A stretch of DNA of 64,000 bases from Cryptomeria japonica. Taxonomy: Eukaryota > Streptophyta > Pinopsida > Cupressales > Cupressaceae. Below the pieces are notes generated by a model. It did not search any database, had not been told where the DNA came from, and saw only the letters and a list, made by a program, of their open reading frames with translations. Positions within the stretch are counted from its first letter, which is position 1. Every line of letters starts with the position of its first letter. Of the stretch, positions 32,663-45,512 are shown in pieces. The position numbers and the translations under genes were made by a program. The DNA lies in the NCBI RefSeq assembly GCF_030272615.1, contig NC_081409.1, positions 874,436,594 to 874,500,593 of the forward strand, given 5' to 3'.

Positions 32663-34165
32663 CACAGACAAAGACAAAAACTAAAATCTGTAACCGAGGA
32701 TAAAATTAGACGTGTTGAAGTCCACGAGTTATTTAACTTTTTGCTTGTTATTTTGCAGGGTTCTAACGATTTTATTACAGATAGGAGCTCAGTTTTTGGA
32801 CCATTAAGATAATTAAAGTTTTTACTAACTTAGTTAAGTTAGTTTAAAATTTGAACTTCTTTTAATTTTCTTAAAATTGAACTCATATTTCATTTGGGTA
32901 CCTAAAAAGAACCACAAATCCAAGATCTTTTCTTGCTTATCTAGGAGAAAAACTTTTCTTTTCGGGCTCTAAAAAGAAAAAAACAACCTTTCTTTTGTTG
33001 CAAAAATAGCTTTAAAAAGAACCTCACCATCCTTTGGTGTATAAAAAGATCCATTTTAGATTTTTGCAAGGAAAAAGAACCACACTTAAAAATTTTTGTT
33101 TACAATCAAAGAGGGAAGTCCTTCCCCTTTTTCTGATTTTTTTTTGTTGACCCAATCAAAGTTTTTCTTGGTTAACCAGGTTCTTTTCTAGATTAGATAA
33201 TCACTGCTTTGAAGAAATAAAAAGAACACCCTGTTTTTGTGGAGCAACATCTCCATATAGATTTAAGAAAATCACTGAATTGAAAGGATAAAAATAACAA
33301 CTTGATTGCCTTGTCTCGAAAGTAGAAGGTATATGCTCTCCCCTTAACTGGGTGATCAAAAAGCCATACTACTCTTACACTTTCAGTCATTTAAAGCATT
33401 AACATCCTTTAGCAAGCCTGCCTTCCCGAGGGGTTGAAAAACTCTTAAAGCCATTTGTGGCCAATGTGAAGGGAATGACCTAAGTGGGAAATGACTTTGA
33501 TGCCAAGTGTTCCAACCCACTATAATCAAAAGTGGAAAGTGATGAAAGTCCTTTTCAATGGTTGTGCGTAGCGATTAGCCTTCCCCCAATATTCTAGAGA
33601 TACGTAAAGTCTTTGTTCTAAAGGTTGGGAAGCCTCTCGAGGGAGTTTATCACTAACGGCCAAACAAGAAGCCTGATTATGAACCTTAGAAATAGAAACC
33701 TTGAGCCGAGTCAGTGACCAGACATTTGTAATATCATAGTGTAAGGGTGGGGAAGAATCCGCCCCCAAGATTACTCACCATATATCTCCCAAGATAACTA
33801 CTCAATTGTGAAGCAATTCACTTTGAGTTAATTTCTGGCAAAAGGCAAAAAAATGAGCGCCCTCTAGGAGATGACATGGTTGTTTGAGCTGACGGAGTAT
33901 CGAGACTAGTGGACTATGATATTACTTATGACCTTTGAATAAAGAGTCTTCTTGAAGTGTATTATTTGTATCCAAACCAGTTGAAACATTGGGGATTTGA
34001 ACACATCCTTGCAGAATATACACTTATTGTTTAGATTAGGCAAAAATGGTTATGTATTTTGTGTTGTGTTTGCATTTGTTACTTCAGAAAATCATCCATC
34101 AGCATTAAAAACTTAAGGAAGGAAAAAACACCAAAATCATAGAAAACAATCAAACCAGGGCAGTC

Positions 34166-34520
34166 TAGCACGTAAGAACAACCTCTTAGCGCATGTGAAC
34201 TATCTTTTAGTGCATTAAAACTAAACTTTAGTGCGTCAAGTAGTCACAGTAGAGCTTCATCAAAATTTAGAAATAGTCAAAAATAGTTAGCACATCCGGT
34301 AAACAGCCTAGCGCATTGAAGCATCAACTTAGCGTGTGGGAGTCAAAAACTAGTGCGTAGAGTTGATCAGTTAGTGCTTAGTAGGCCCATACTAGCGCAT
34401 AACTTTTTGAGCAAAACAAAAAGCAAAGATAAATAGTCTAAACCAGTTAGCACGTGTGGTCCTTTCCTTAGCACATTGAAAACTTGCTGTAGTGCATCTC
34501 ATCTCTGCTTAAGTGTGTGA
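34166..34520 (+). repeat. 21-bp-phased TAGYGCAT array, leader block B
   Basis: Motifs (TAGCACGT, TAGCGCAT, TAGTGCAT, TAGTGCGT and variants) start at 34166, 34187, 34208, 34229 and 34250; then 34288, 34309, 34330, 34351, 34372 and 34393; then 34448, 34469 and 34490. All steps inside a run are 21 bases. Confidence 0.92.
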
Positions 34521-35347
34521 TCAAAACCAGAAAAACAGGGGACAGAACAGAGATAAATTTGAAAAATTTTGAAAACATTTTTGGAAGCCTCCTTTCGTCA
34601 GCTTCATTTTCGTCAAAACAGAGTATCAAAAACAGGGCTTTAAAAACTATTTCTAAGGCAAATTTCTAGTCAAACAAAAGTCCAGAATCCAAAACTGGTT
34701 GCACGATAAACATATCTATCCTATCAAAATCAGGAAACATCATCGCAAGTGACAAATAGGTCATTTATCATCTCATGGATTTTATCCCAAACACACTTGT
34801 TCAAAGCCTCAAGTTGTCAAATCAAGTTTCCATATCATTTGGCACACTTTGTCATGAGGGGGCATCTAAACCTTCACTTTGATAAAGTAAAACTTGAAGT
34901 CTTTGAAACAAGATAAACTGAATCCAAAACAACTCAAAAGAAACCACTAATCACTTATACATGACTAATCCTCATATTCTAAGAGGAGAGAATATTTATC
35001 GTAACACCACGTTGAAGAACCAACAACCAAGTTTTTCCAAATTTGTCAAAAGAAATAAATTTTTATACATCAATCATCAACTCCTCAAATCACATCGAAC
35101 ATTCCTTCATCACGTCAAACATTATATCTAGAATAAATCCAACGAATTTGATAAGGAGCCTTTGAAGACTAGGGCATATTGTCAAAAATCCACAATCAGT
35201 CAAATCATAAACCATGGAGGAAAGATCAATCCTGCATTCTTTTCCAATGAGTGCATCACTTACAACACACCTCGATTTGAACCACCAACCCCCGAGAAAC
35301 ACATTGAATAGGATTTTGTCCCCTTTGTCATAGAAAGCTTCTACTAG

Positions 35348-37460
35348 ATGCCTATTGTTACTCGCTCTCAACAAAACAAACAAAGTGAAATACAATCAGA
35401 ATCCAACATGAATCGAAGATTATCAAATCCTTTCGAGCATCTAAATTTAGAGGATGTTGAAATTTCTGAGGAACATCTTCAAGAATGCCAAGAGAGTGCT
35501 TCATTTCAAAAACTTGTGGAAAGACTCATCGAAAATTACAAGGAAAAATACCTACTCATGCTTACAAGCAAAGGGGTTAAACTTCCTAAAGACTTTGACA
35601 CAGACATGTTTAGAACAAGATCTCAACATTAGGAGTATCAAGAACAACAATGAGAAGGGGAAGCACACGACCCTGAGCAAGATATTCCTGAATAAAACAT
35701 ACCGGAACAAAATACACCAGGGAAAAACATCCCTGATAAAAACATACCATTCCATACACCATTTCAACCCAAGATTAATGCAAGGGAAGAAGTATTCCCT
35801 CGGCAAAACAATGCGCCTTTGGTTGCCCTTACTCAACAAATGCAAATGTTACAAAGACAAATGCAAGACATGCAATAAGAGAAAATAGTATGGTACTCAT
35901 TAAACAAAATTTGTCCTTATCCTTTTAAGAGAAGATTGCACATGGTCCCTTTTTTTCCAAACTCAAATGTCCCAAAATTTGACAAATACAATGGGAAAAG
36001 TGATCCTCGTGATCATGTTCAAGAATTCTGCACCATGAGTCTTGAATTTTCTCACGATGACACCTATCTAATGAGGTTATTCCCATGAAGTTTGGGAGGA
36101 CAAACAATGGAATGGTTATCCAAAATCACACCTCCTGTTAGATCATTTGATGAACTAGTCAACAAATTCATCACTCATTATTCCTATAACATTCAACATG
36201 CTATAACCATGCTAGACATCTGTAACACCAAATAGGAAAACAATGAAACATTCATGGTATTCCTTCACCATTGGCAACGTATGGTTTCATGATATCCTCA
36301 AGATATTCCTGAAAAGGAGAAAATGGAAATTTTCATTGACAACTTGAATGGTGAGATGAGTTACAGGCTCAAACTCCAATGCATACCATCTTTCGCTAAA
36401 CTGATTGAAAATGCCATTCAAGTAGAAGAAGCATGTGTCAAGAAAGGAATGCTCAAATTCTTCAAAGATGGAACAGGTTCATCAAACTACAACAACCAAA
36501 ATAACAACTTAGACAAATCTAGATTTTGGACTCAAAACAAAAACAATGGAAACGAAGGAGGCAATGAATCACATGATCCAAAATCTAAATAGCTAGTGCT
36601 TGCATTATCAGGGAATCCTCTAGCTACAAAGAACCTCAAGGTGCTAACTCAGATGCTAATACATATGCATCGAATACCAATCAAGGTCAACCCAACACAA
36701 ACAACACCAACAATGTTCAAAAAAATAACACAAATCGAGGACCTAATAACAATTCACGAGGTGGCACCAACAATTTCCAAAAATGTGTCTACACACCACT
36801 GGGACAATCACTGGAGTCATCATTTAGAGAACTCCTAGCAAACAAAACTATCTCTTTACCAGCAATCAACAACTATGAATCACAAATCAAACCACCTTGG
36901 TGGAATGACTCACACTTTTGTGATTTTCATCGCAACAAAGGTCATCAAACAAATGATTGCATGAGGCTGAAAAACATTGTTCAAGACATGATTGATAGAG
37001 GTGATTTAATGGTAGATGGTCTCAAGACAAATAGTGACCATGGAGCCTTTAAGAATCCTCTTCCAAACTACAACAAAGATGGAGCTTCAACCTCGAATGA
37101 TACACATGGAGCTCATATCAATCACATCTACAATAACAGCATCAATCATATATTAGCTGAAGACAATCAAGTCAATGTCATCACAATCAGAGATCAACGT
37201 GATCATGAATTTATCAACATAACAACAAGAGCTCAAAAATATGTCTTGAAGGGACATATGTCAACAACAAGCGCTATACCCAAAATTCAATATGATCTAG
37301 TCAGCCAACTGCACAAAACTCTTGCTCAAATATCTATACTAGAGTTACTGAAACTTTCACCGAAACACAAAGACATATTAGAGCAAGCATTATTAGAAAC
37401 AAATGTACCTCAAGATCTGGATGCTGACAAATTCCAAGCCATGGTCACTTATATGACAGG
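35348..37460 (+). pseudogene. G2 gag
   Basis: ATG at 35348 (MPIVTRSQQNKQSEIQSES), TAG at 35630, then a Pro-rich stretch. The capsid core from about 35935 reads VPKFDKYNGKSDPRDHVQEF, YLMRLFP, then ICNTK, and an open part at 36323-36592. A variant C-H-H-C zinc knuckle, CDFHRNKGHQTNDC, is near 36919, followed by MRLKNIVQDMIDRGDLMVDG. This matches G1 gag block for block. The first part stays in frame 2 and a shift before 36961 moves it to frame 1. Gag of this kind forms the particle and binds RNA. Multiple stops make this copy inactive. Confidence 0.9.
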
Positions 37461-37976
37461 GCCTCATAATCTCACTTTTTCGGAGCATGATAATATCTCA
37501 TTAAGTCATCCACATAACACTCCTCTCCATATCAAAGTCATCGTCTATAAACACCGAGTGAAACGAGTATTTATAGATGTAGGAGCTGGGCTTAATATAT
37601 GTACCTTAAAACTTATCCGTGCATTAAGCTTCTCAGAGGAGTCTACTGATCCACACAAAAAGATTAATATAATATAAAGGCATATGATGATGAAGAAAGA
37701 TCCTCTAAAGGAATAGTGGTGTTGCCGATTCAAGTTGGACCAAAATAAAAAGATACTACGTGCCAGGTCTTGGACATAGACCTCACCTACAATATCTTAT
37801 TAGGTCAACCCTGGATACATGAAATGCAAGTAGTGCCTTCTACATATCACCAGTGTGTCAAATTCCCCTATAATGGGCAAGAGGTTTCTATATCTATTGA
37901 TCACAATCCATTTCAACATTGTAATGCAGTGGGTGCAACCCAAGACAGTTTGGTTCCACATAATAGAGAGAAATAG
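37461..37976 (+). pseudogene. G2 aspartic protease
   Basis: VKRVFIDVGAGLNICTLKLI near 37558 carries the active site as D-V-G-A, as in G1, followed after a frameshift at about 37675 by VLDIDLTYNILLGQPWIHEM (37767-37825). The usual family sequence is D-S/T-G-A; its replacement by Val in two independent elements argues for a lineage trait. Confidence 0.88.
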
Positions 37977-39630
37977 AATCCCGTAGCGCCAGATCTTCAA
38001 CAAGTGAAGTCTAAATCATTACCTAGAGATTTCAAGTAGAAAATGAAAATCAAAGAGCAAGGCATGGGTGAATACTCTTTGGAACCAATGTGTTTGACCA
38101 GCTTACCCACATCACCTAGATCTCATGGATTACCTACAACATCAACACATCAAGCAACTCAGCCCATCACCAAGTTCGATGGCACATTCATTTAGCTCAG
38201 CACTTTAGCATGTGAATCTGAGGAAAAAGATATCCTTAGTTGGCTATACAAAGATGAGGAAGAAGACAAAGCAACTACTATGGAAGTAGTTATACCCACA
38301 CACCTATATGGAAAAGGCTACTTAATCATGCAGCAAATGAGATACAATGGCAAAGGACCTATTGGTAAGTGTCAAGAAAGTGTCACAGAACCATTGGATC
38401 CTCCTTCATAATTTAGTAAAGACAAAAAAGGATTGGACTTTGAATTCACTCTACTACCAAAGAAAATACCACACAAATATCAAAAACCTCAATGGAAAGA
38501 AAAGAAGAAATACAAAGAAGAATCCTGGCAAGAAGCACTATTTGAGTCAGCAAAGACAATCCGTAAGGAATGTGAACATCAAGAAAAGAAGCAACATCAG
38601 GAGAAGCCAATCATTCACAAGAAGGAAACATCTACAACAATAGCTCATATTCATGAACAAATATCCAATAAAGAAGAATCACCTTAGGGTAACATCATTC
38701 CTCCTCAGGAAGAAATAGTCTATGAACAAATGGAAAGAATAGAAATAGGATCTGACACAAAATTAGAAAAAGCCAACAGAATAGTATCAATTATCAAAGA
38801 TCTATTTTCACCATTCAACATACTTGTTTACAGCACTAAAAAGATCTGGGATGATAACTTCGAGAATGATTCCAATGAATATGAATGGGGTAGCTACTCA
38901 AATGCTACTGAAGATATCGCTAAAATACTAGTTCTATATCCCTTTCTCAAGAAGAGCATAACACAAAAATTAGACTACCTGAATTTGGACCATAGAATAT
39001 CTATGACACTAAGGAAAGAGAGCAGAAACATTATGAACAAGTCTATATGGAGGATGATACCATTGAAGACCTCGACAAAATCCTGGACTTCTTTAGCACC
39101 CAAACCAATCATAATGAAACCTCTATCCTAACACTTACCACAATAGAACTGGATCCACTAAATGATTCCTTACCACTTGTCTTTCCTGACCTCATCGACT
39201 GGGACGAACCTGAAATACATGATATACTGACTTTCCCAAATGATGAATCTATTACTCACTACCTATGTACCATCAATCCAAAAACAAGCTCTACCAATGA
39301 ACAAAGTAATGATGTCTACAGCCAAGGGAGTGCCAAGTCTCTCAATCGCAAAAATAAACCAAATAATGGATCTGAGGCTGAAAACCAATCAATGGCAGCT
39401 CTAGATCACAAAAAAGTAAAAATAAAGGATAGATCTGAGGGTGAAAACCTTTTTAAGGCACCTAAAGATGGGAGACTTGACACTCTTCCTAAACATTTTC
39501 ATGATCGATCACCCATATTGATTGAGCCCACTCAATCAATCAACATTGGTACTATAGAAGTAGCCAAAAATATACACCTTGCAGAATCTTTGACAGAAGC
39601 AGAAAGATCAGAATTTGCCAAATTTTTTTA
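37977..39630 (+). pseudogene. G2 protease-RT linker region
   Basis: About 550 codons of poorly conserved, Lys/Glu-rich sequence with several stops. A degenerate glycine-rich stretch near 38319-38375 (MQQMRYNGKGPIG) resembles the G-patch-like motif often found between protease and RT in plant gypsy elements; this is a weak call. KILVLYPFLKK (38917) and ESLTEAERSEFAKFF just before RT are recognisable landmarks. Confidence 0.6.
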
Positions 39631-39639
39631 AAAAAAGCA

Positions 39640-40990
39640 AATCAACTTTGCTTGTTCATATGCAGATATGCCTAGGATTAATCCACAATTGATCATGCAT
39701 CACTTATCTATGGCTCCAAGAGCTAAGCCAGTTCAGCAAAACCTAAGAAAAATGAATCCCCATGTGGCACTCATGGTCAAGGTTGAACTAAAGAAACTAT
39801 TAGATGTCGGATTTATCCAGCCCATTGACTATGTAAAATGGATTTCCAATGTCGTACCAGTCTCAAAACCAAATGGCAGTATCAAAATATGCATAGATTT
39901 TAGAGATGTCAAGAACACCTATCCAAACGATGACTTTCCTTTGCCAAGTATTGACATAATTGTAGACCTCATGATAGGCCATGCAATGCTATCACTAATG
40001 GATGGTTTCCTAGGCTATAACCAAATCAAGATTGCCCCAGAGGATCAAGATACAACAACATTCACCTATCCTTGGGGAACGTATTGTTGGAATGTCATGC
40101 CTTTTGGCTTAAAGAATGTAGGGGCAACTTATCAACAATATTCCATGACATGATGCATACCTTCATGGAAGACTATGTGGATGATTTACTAGCTAAATCC
40201 TACACCAGAGCAGAAAGCCTAAGCATCCTAACAAAGATTTTTGATCGATTGGAGAAATTCCAAGTCAGGCTCAACCCTAAGAAGTGTGTCTTCGGGGTTA
40301 CCTCAGGCAAGTTACTAGGCTACATAGTCTCAGCTAAGGGAATTGAAGTGGATCCAGCAAAGGTACAAGCCATTATGGAGATGGCTCCACCAAAGAACAT
40401 CAGCCAGTTCAGATCGCTACAAGGACGACTCCAATCAATCAGGTGATTCATTGCTCAACTAGCAGATAAGAGTCTACCATTTAATCATTTACTACATAAA
40501 AATGTACCATTTAGATGGGAAGCCAAGTGTGCCAAATCCTTCTATCGAATCAAGTAATATCTGATGAACCCACCAGTTTTGATACCACCGATAGCAGAAA
40601 GCCACTTATTCTCTACATTTCAACAATAGATAAATCTCTGGGGGCACTGTTGGCACAAGAAGATCAACAATGCAAGGAAAGAGCTATATACTACATCAGC
40701 AGGACTTTGAATGAATATGAGCTCAATTACAGATTTATTGAGAAAGCCTGCTTGGCTGTAGTCTTCGCCTCCCAAAAGTTTTAACACTACATGCTAGCTC
40801 ACACAATTAGGCTAGTTGCAAAAATTGATCCTCTCAAATATTTACTCAGTAAGGTAGCTCTTACAGGTTGATTGGCTAAATGGGTCATCATTCTCAATGA
40901 ATTTGATATCCATTATATGGAGTGAAGAGCTATCGAGGGACAAGCAATTGCAGATCAACTAGCAGAAGCACCACTACCGGGAAAATGAAC
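39640..40990 (+). pseudogene. G2 reverse transcriptase and first RNase H
   Basis: RT starts near 39668 (MPRINPQLIMHHLSM). It carries SNVVPVSKPNGSIKICIDFR, then LMDGFLGYNQI and MPFGLKNVGATYQ. After a frameshift near 40135 comes the catalytic DYVDDLL, then PKKCVFGVTSGKLLGYIVS. A connection and first RNase H follow (40447-40990): LGALLAQEDQQ and AIYYISRTLNEYELNY. The position of the first catalytic Asp in this RNase H reads ILYISTIDKSL, so it appears to have lost its key residue, as is common in Tat elements that gained a second RNase H. Stops at about 40443, 40782 and 40869 inactivate the ORF. Confidence 0.9.
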
Positions 40991-41420
40991 TCTGGAGATT
41001 GAATTTCCAGACAGGGACGTTCTTGCTATCTCTACCAAAAAATGGATCCTATACTTTGATGGATCCTACACACAACATGGTTCAGGTGTTGGCATTCTAT
41101 TCATCACTCCTGAAGGACACACTATACCAAGATCATATAGGCTTATGTTCCCATGCACAAATAATGTGGTTGAATATGAGGCATTGGTTATAGGCATCAA
41201 AATGGTCGTAGAATGGAAAATTACCTAGTTAAAACTCTACAAAGACTCACAATTAGTTGTCAATCAAATCAGCAACGACTATCCAACAAAGGATGACAAG
41301 TTGCTACCATATAAGCGAATGGTGGATGACTTCAAGTAATATTTTGCACACATCACCTTTGAGCAAATACCAAGGTTGAACAACAAAACAACCGATGCAA
41401 TGGCTACTATTGCTTCATTA
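40991..41420 (+). pseudogene. G2 second RNase H (archaeal-like type)
   Basis: After the first RNase H comes another RNase H fold: WILYFDGSYTQHGSGVGIL (first Asp), NNVVEYEALVIGIKMVVEW (Glu), KLYKDSQLVVNQI (second Asp) and NNKTTDAMATIASLL (last Asp region, 41382 on). The four acidic positions are visible. A second RNase H between the original one and integrase is the hallmark of the Tat/Ogre lineage. Two nonsense codons (near 41227 and 41337) interrupt it. Confidence 0.85.
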
Positions 41421-42797
41421 CTACAAATTCCAGAACAACAAAGTTGTTATGAGTTTCTGGTAGAGAAACTGTTCTCCCCAGCCTATGACCACTTGGAATC
41501 CCAGGTTATCTATGCCTTAACTGGTTTAGACTCCCCCTTATATGGAATGATATATGAGTATCTTAAGAACAATATCCTACCCATTGACTTGTCCCAAAAC
41601 CAAAAACATAACTTTATTCGACAAGCAGCCCGTTATACCCTTACTGCTGATACTTTGTATCGTCGAGGTCTAGATGGTACTCTTCTTCATTTCCTTGATT
41701 GTAATGAATCTGACTCCACTCTACATGAGCTTCATGAAGGTATCTGTGGCACACATTCCAGTGGTACTACTCTTGCTAAAAAGCTTCAAAGGGTGGGCTA
41801 CTACTGGCCTACAATGGAAAAAGATTCTTATCGCTTTGCAAAAAAGTGTCCTAAATGCCAAATCCATGGCAATCTGATACATGCACTAGCACAGGAACTA
41901 CAGCCATTCACAACATCCTAGCCCTTTTGTTAGTGGGGACTAGACTTAGTCGGCAAAATTCATCTTTCATCTTCAAATGGACACAAGTTCATTATAACTA
42001 CAATAGAGTATTTTACCAAATGGATAGAAGCAGTCCCCATGACCACGATGACTGGGAAACAAATTGCCTTTTTTATCCTTAATTATCTAATTTGCAAATA
42101 TGGTATGCCTAGTTCCATCATCACTGATAATGGACGACCTTTCAAAAACCAAGATGTTTGAGAACTATGTTAAAAATTCAAAATCCAACATCATTTCTCT
42201 ACACCATACTATCCACAGGGGAATGGTCATGCAGAAGCATCCAACAAGACAATATTGAAAATGCTAAAGAAAATAGTGAATGATGTAGGCAAAGATTGGC
42301 ATGTGTAGCTTAATCCAGCACTTTGGGCATACAGAACTAGCATTCGCACACCTACCGGAGCTACGCCATACTCATTGGTATATGGATCAAAAGCTATTTG
42401 ACCACTAGAGGTAGAAATTCCATCTCTTAGAGTCTCTCTAAAAGGCTTAATCCCAGATGAAGAGTATCGAGTTAACCGACTGCAAGAACTTGAACTATTA
42501 GATGAAAGACACCAGCATGCTTATACTCATCTCAAAGCATATTAGTAATGCATGTGTAGAAGCTACAACCACAAAGTCATTCCCCGGATTTTTAAAGTTG
42601 GTGACCTAGTAATCAAGGAAAATCCTAGAAATCAGCAAGATCGAGAAATGAAAGGGAAATTTGAACCTAACTGGTTAGGTCCCTATGTCATCATATCAGT
42701 CTATGGATCAGGTGCTTATCAGCTAACAACTTCAAAAGGAGATGTGCTTGACGAACCAACTAACAACATCCATCTAAAGAAATACTACACTTAAGTA
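41421..42797 (+). pseudogene. G2 integrase
   Basis: The zinc domain is at 41690-41860 (LHELHEGICGTHSSG, then CPKCQ). The core follows with WGLDLVGKIHLSSSNGHKF (first Asp), IITDNGRPFKNQDV (second Asp) and [16 protein letters not shown] (Glu) near 42210. The C-terminal module is VGDLVIKENPRNQQDREMKG, then KFEPNWLGPYVIISVYG, ending at a TAA at 42792-42794. No chromodomain follows. At least five stops (mostly TAG for CAG or TGG) and a frameshift near 41920 inactivate it. Confidence 0.9.
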
Positions 42798-43806
42798 GTC
42801 TAATGCACGGAAAAAATAAAAAAAATTAAAAAAAAAGAAAAAGCAAATAAAATGGTACAATAAAAGCAACTAGTGAAAACCTTGTAACAGGTGCTATTGT
42901 GAAAGAACAACTCCTCTATCTATATCCATATCCTTATCTCCACAGTAAAGCACTATCGGCCCTCGCCCGACATTTTATCAAAAATATCTATTTAGGACAT
43001 ACTTAGCATAGTCACTATCCTGATTTATCCATCTAGCCTTTCACCAAATCTCACCATGGCTTTGTAATCATTGTACATACCCGCATCAAGAGGTACACTT
43101 AGCTAGAGGCAATAACCATCTAAAACTTGCAGCATGTTCAAACCGTCAAAACTATTTGCCAAACTTAGAACATCATATCCAACAGCCAAAGGCTCACACA
43201 AATCACAAAGCAAAACATTGATCAATCAAACAAGGAATCACAAAAGACATACGATGGATGCTTTTCTGAAGTATCACATGTTGCATTTTGCATAAAGTTT
43301 TCACTATTCTTGCATTTAAACCTTTTGAATTATTGGATTCTCTATATATTCTCCACGATGCTTCAAAGCTAGAGAAACATCGGGAAACTCCAATATTTTG
43401 TTAGTTTCCTGTCTGTGAGGTGATCATTTGTATTGTGTAAATACTTGTTTGGAGACATGATTCACAACACATCACTGAAGACATGATTCCACTTTACGCA
43501 TACAAATGGTTTAATCTTGTCTATTTATACACAATCAACACTTAGGTCATCCTGGTTCAATTATACCTTGACACTTGTGCTATCTTGCAAAATCAAACAT
43601 CATGTAAATTTTTCTCTGGTCATCATGGTTCAATTATACCATTATGCTTGTATACATTTTCAACATATCCCAAGATCAATCAAGGGTCAATGATGATATA
43701 TATATATATCGAAATCAAATAACATGTGGCTATATCGGATGACAAATGCAGAATGAGGATGCTCAAAAACAATTAGTTGCATATCATTTTACAAATTAGT
43801 TGCATA

Positions 43807-43950
43807 TGAAGATACATCTCACAGCATATCATATCATACATCTCATTTTCAAGATACATCTCACATCATATCATATCATACATCTCATTTTCAAGATAAA
43901 TCTCACAGCATATCATATCATATGTCTCATTTTCAAAATACATCTCATAA
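43807..43950 (+). repeat. 42-bp tandem repeat, about 3.4 copies
   Basis: The unit contains ATACATCTCACAGCATATC and CATACATCTCATTTTCAAG and repeats at 43809, 43851 and 43893. Because 42 is a multiple of three, it stays open in one frame and encodes a 14-residue repeat (KIHLTAYHIIHLIF), which I regard as incidental. Confidence 0.88.
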
Positions 43951-44064
43951 CATCATGCATTTGCATCACATACATCTATCTAAGCATTGCATCATCATAG
44001 AATAAGCACAAGCATATAAAAAGCATAAATCCATAACACATCACATGATCAAAGAAAATAGTGT

Positions 44065-44065
44065 C

Positions 44066-44093
<28 letters not shown>
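44065..44093. repeat. TA microsatellite
   Basis: An uninterrupted (AT)n run of about 28 bases. A shorter one is at 43697-43709. Confidence 0.95.
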
Positions 44094-44096
<3 letters not shown>

Positions 44097-44663
44097 AACA
44101 AATGATCACTATACAATATCTATTATGTCTATGCCTAGTACAACAAAAACAATGATCAAAAATACAATGGAGACAATGTCTCTAAAGAGTGACTATCTCC
44201 TAAAGGAGATGGTCTTGACGCAGATGTCCCAGCCCCTGGATCTCTAGGTGGATCCTGTCTATGAGGCCCCGTCATGCCTCTGTTCTCTGACTGCAAACCA
44301 GTCTCTCGAGATCGACTCGATCTTGACTGCATAAAACTCTATACTCGACACTCCCTAGGCAACACATCCTCATAATGGCACCGGTAGTACTCCACCTCCT
44401 TGGCTCTCAAAGCCAGCTCTCTCAAGGTGTCTCTCATCGGACCACCTACTGCCACTCTCTACAAACTCCCTGCCGGCTCCTCAGCTCGACCTAGCCGCTC
44501 CAAAATAGTGTCCCACTCTATGGTCAGCTATGTAATCTGACGCTACTATGCCAATAACTATGCCTACAACTGCTGCACTGTCACCTATAGGGTCCTAATA
44601 TGAGCATCCTCACGATGTGTTGGAACTCAGATCTGAAGGGGTACCTGGGAAGAGGCACTCCAC

Positions 44664-45512
44664 TATTAGGATTCCCATAGATACTGAGAGCGGGGGGTGA
44701 ATCAATATCTAACTGATGTGCAGAATTTCTTAAGTTAAAACATGTAGAACATATTATAACAATGTACCGATAAGCAATAAATAATGTAATAAATAGAATT
44801 AAGAACATCCACATGAAAAGCACACCATAACATAAGGATTTAACGAGGAAACCCAATGTGGGAAAAACCTCAGTGGGATTTGTGACCCACAATATCCACT
44901 TACTGGCCAATAAGAGAATATTACTTACAATAGGGGTCTGCACATGCAGGAAGGCCAACTGCCTAGAGCTCACTGCTCAAAAGGGAAGTCTCACTGACTT
45001 ACAATGTGGACTATACAAATCCAATATCTTGTACTTCTTTACAATAGCATCTATAATACCTGATCCAATACCGGTTGCTGCTCTACTTCTTACATAAACC
45101 CTTTAACCCATATTTCACATAATAGGTCTACCTTAATATTTCACCTACATCACTTTCTTCACTTCCTTTCCTCCTTACTTCATTTCCAAATGTCTTCAAT
45201 GATCTCTTTTATATATAAGAGTCATTTTACAATATTCCAAGCCGGCTTACATAAAGTTTTACAATAATAAACAAAATATAATATAACAAAATCCTGTCAG
45301 CCTCTGTTTCAGTATACTTCCTTTCTCTGTGTTGGTGTCGATGTCCTACGTGCCAGTGTAGAGTGTGATCTATTGATCCTGGTGTACTAACGTGCCAGTG
45401 TAATTGCTTGCCAGTATGATGCCTTGCCGGTGCCATAGGATTGCAAGGTTGCCATCAATGACAAAACCTTCAATCACACTAAATGTCTCATTGGAGTGTG
45501 CATATGCCAACA
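44664..45512 (-). mobile_element. Solo LTR of the C3 family, 849 bp
   Basis: On the minus strand it starts TGTTGGCATATGCACACTCC at 45512 and ends near 44664 in a changed version of CCTCTAACA (terminal CA now TA). Flanks TCCAC (44659-44663) and TCCAT (45513-45517) are a 5-bp target duplication with one mismatch. It matches both LTRs of C3 throughout. It interrupts the tail of the antisense PMD gene. Confidence 0.92.

Larger units (their letters stand above)
32323..35347 (+). other. G2 leader (5' untranslated region)
   Basis: 3.0 kb without a supported ORF. It contains two 21-bp-phased arrays, an AAAAAGAACC-rich zone (32900-33240) and a GC-richer, possibly structured block (33400-33800). Length fits Tat/Ogre-type leaders. 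Confidence 0.8.
42798..44139 (+). other. G2 spacer between integrase and antisense gene
   Basis: Non-coding, A-rich just after pol (42805-42870), with a three-copy 42-bp tandem repeat and a TA microsatellite toward its end. No supported gene. Confidence 0.7.

Noticed and set aside
34166-34520. CRISPR-like regular spacing of a short repeat
   Set aside because: The repeat is 8 bases and the gaps 13, far below CRISPR sizes. The host is a plant, and there are no cas genes. It is a phased motif array in a retroelement leader.
43800-44000. 66-residue ORF with a 14-residue repeat
   Set aside because: Direct product of a 42-bp tandem repeat; low complexity, no start or promoter evidence.
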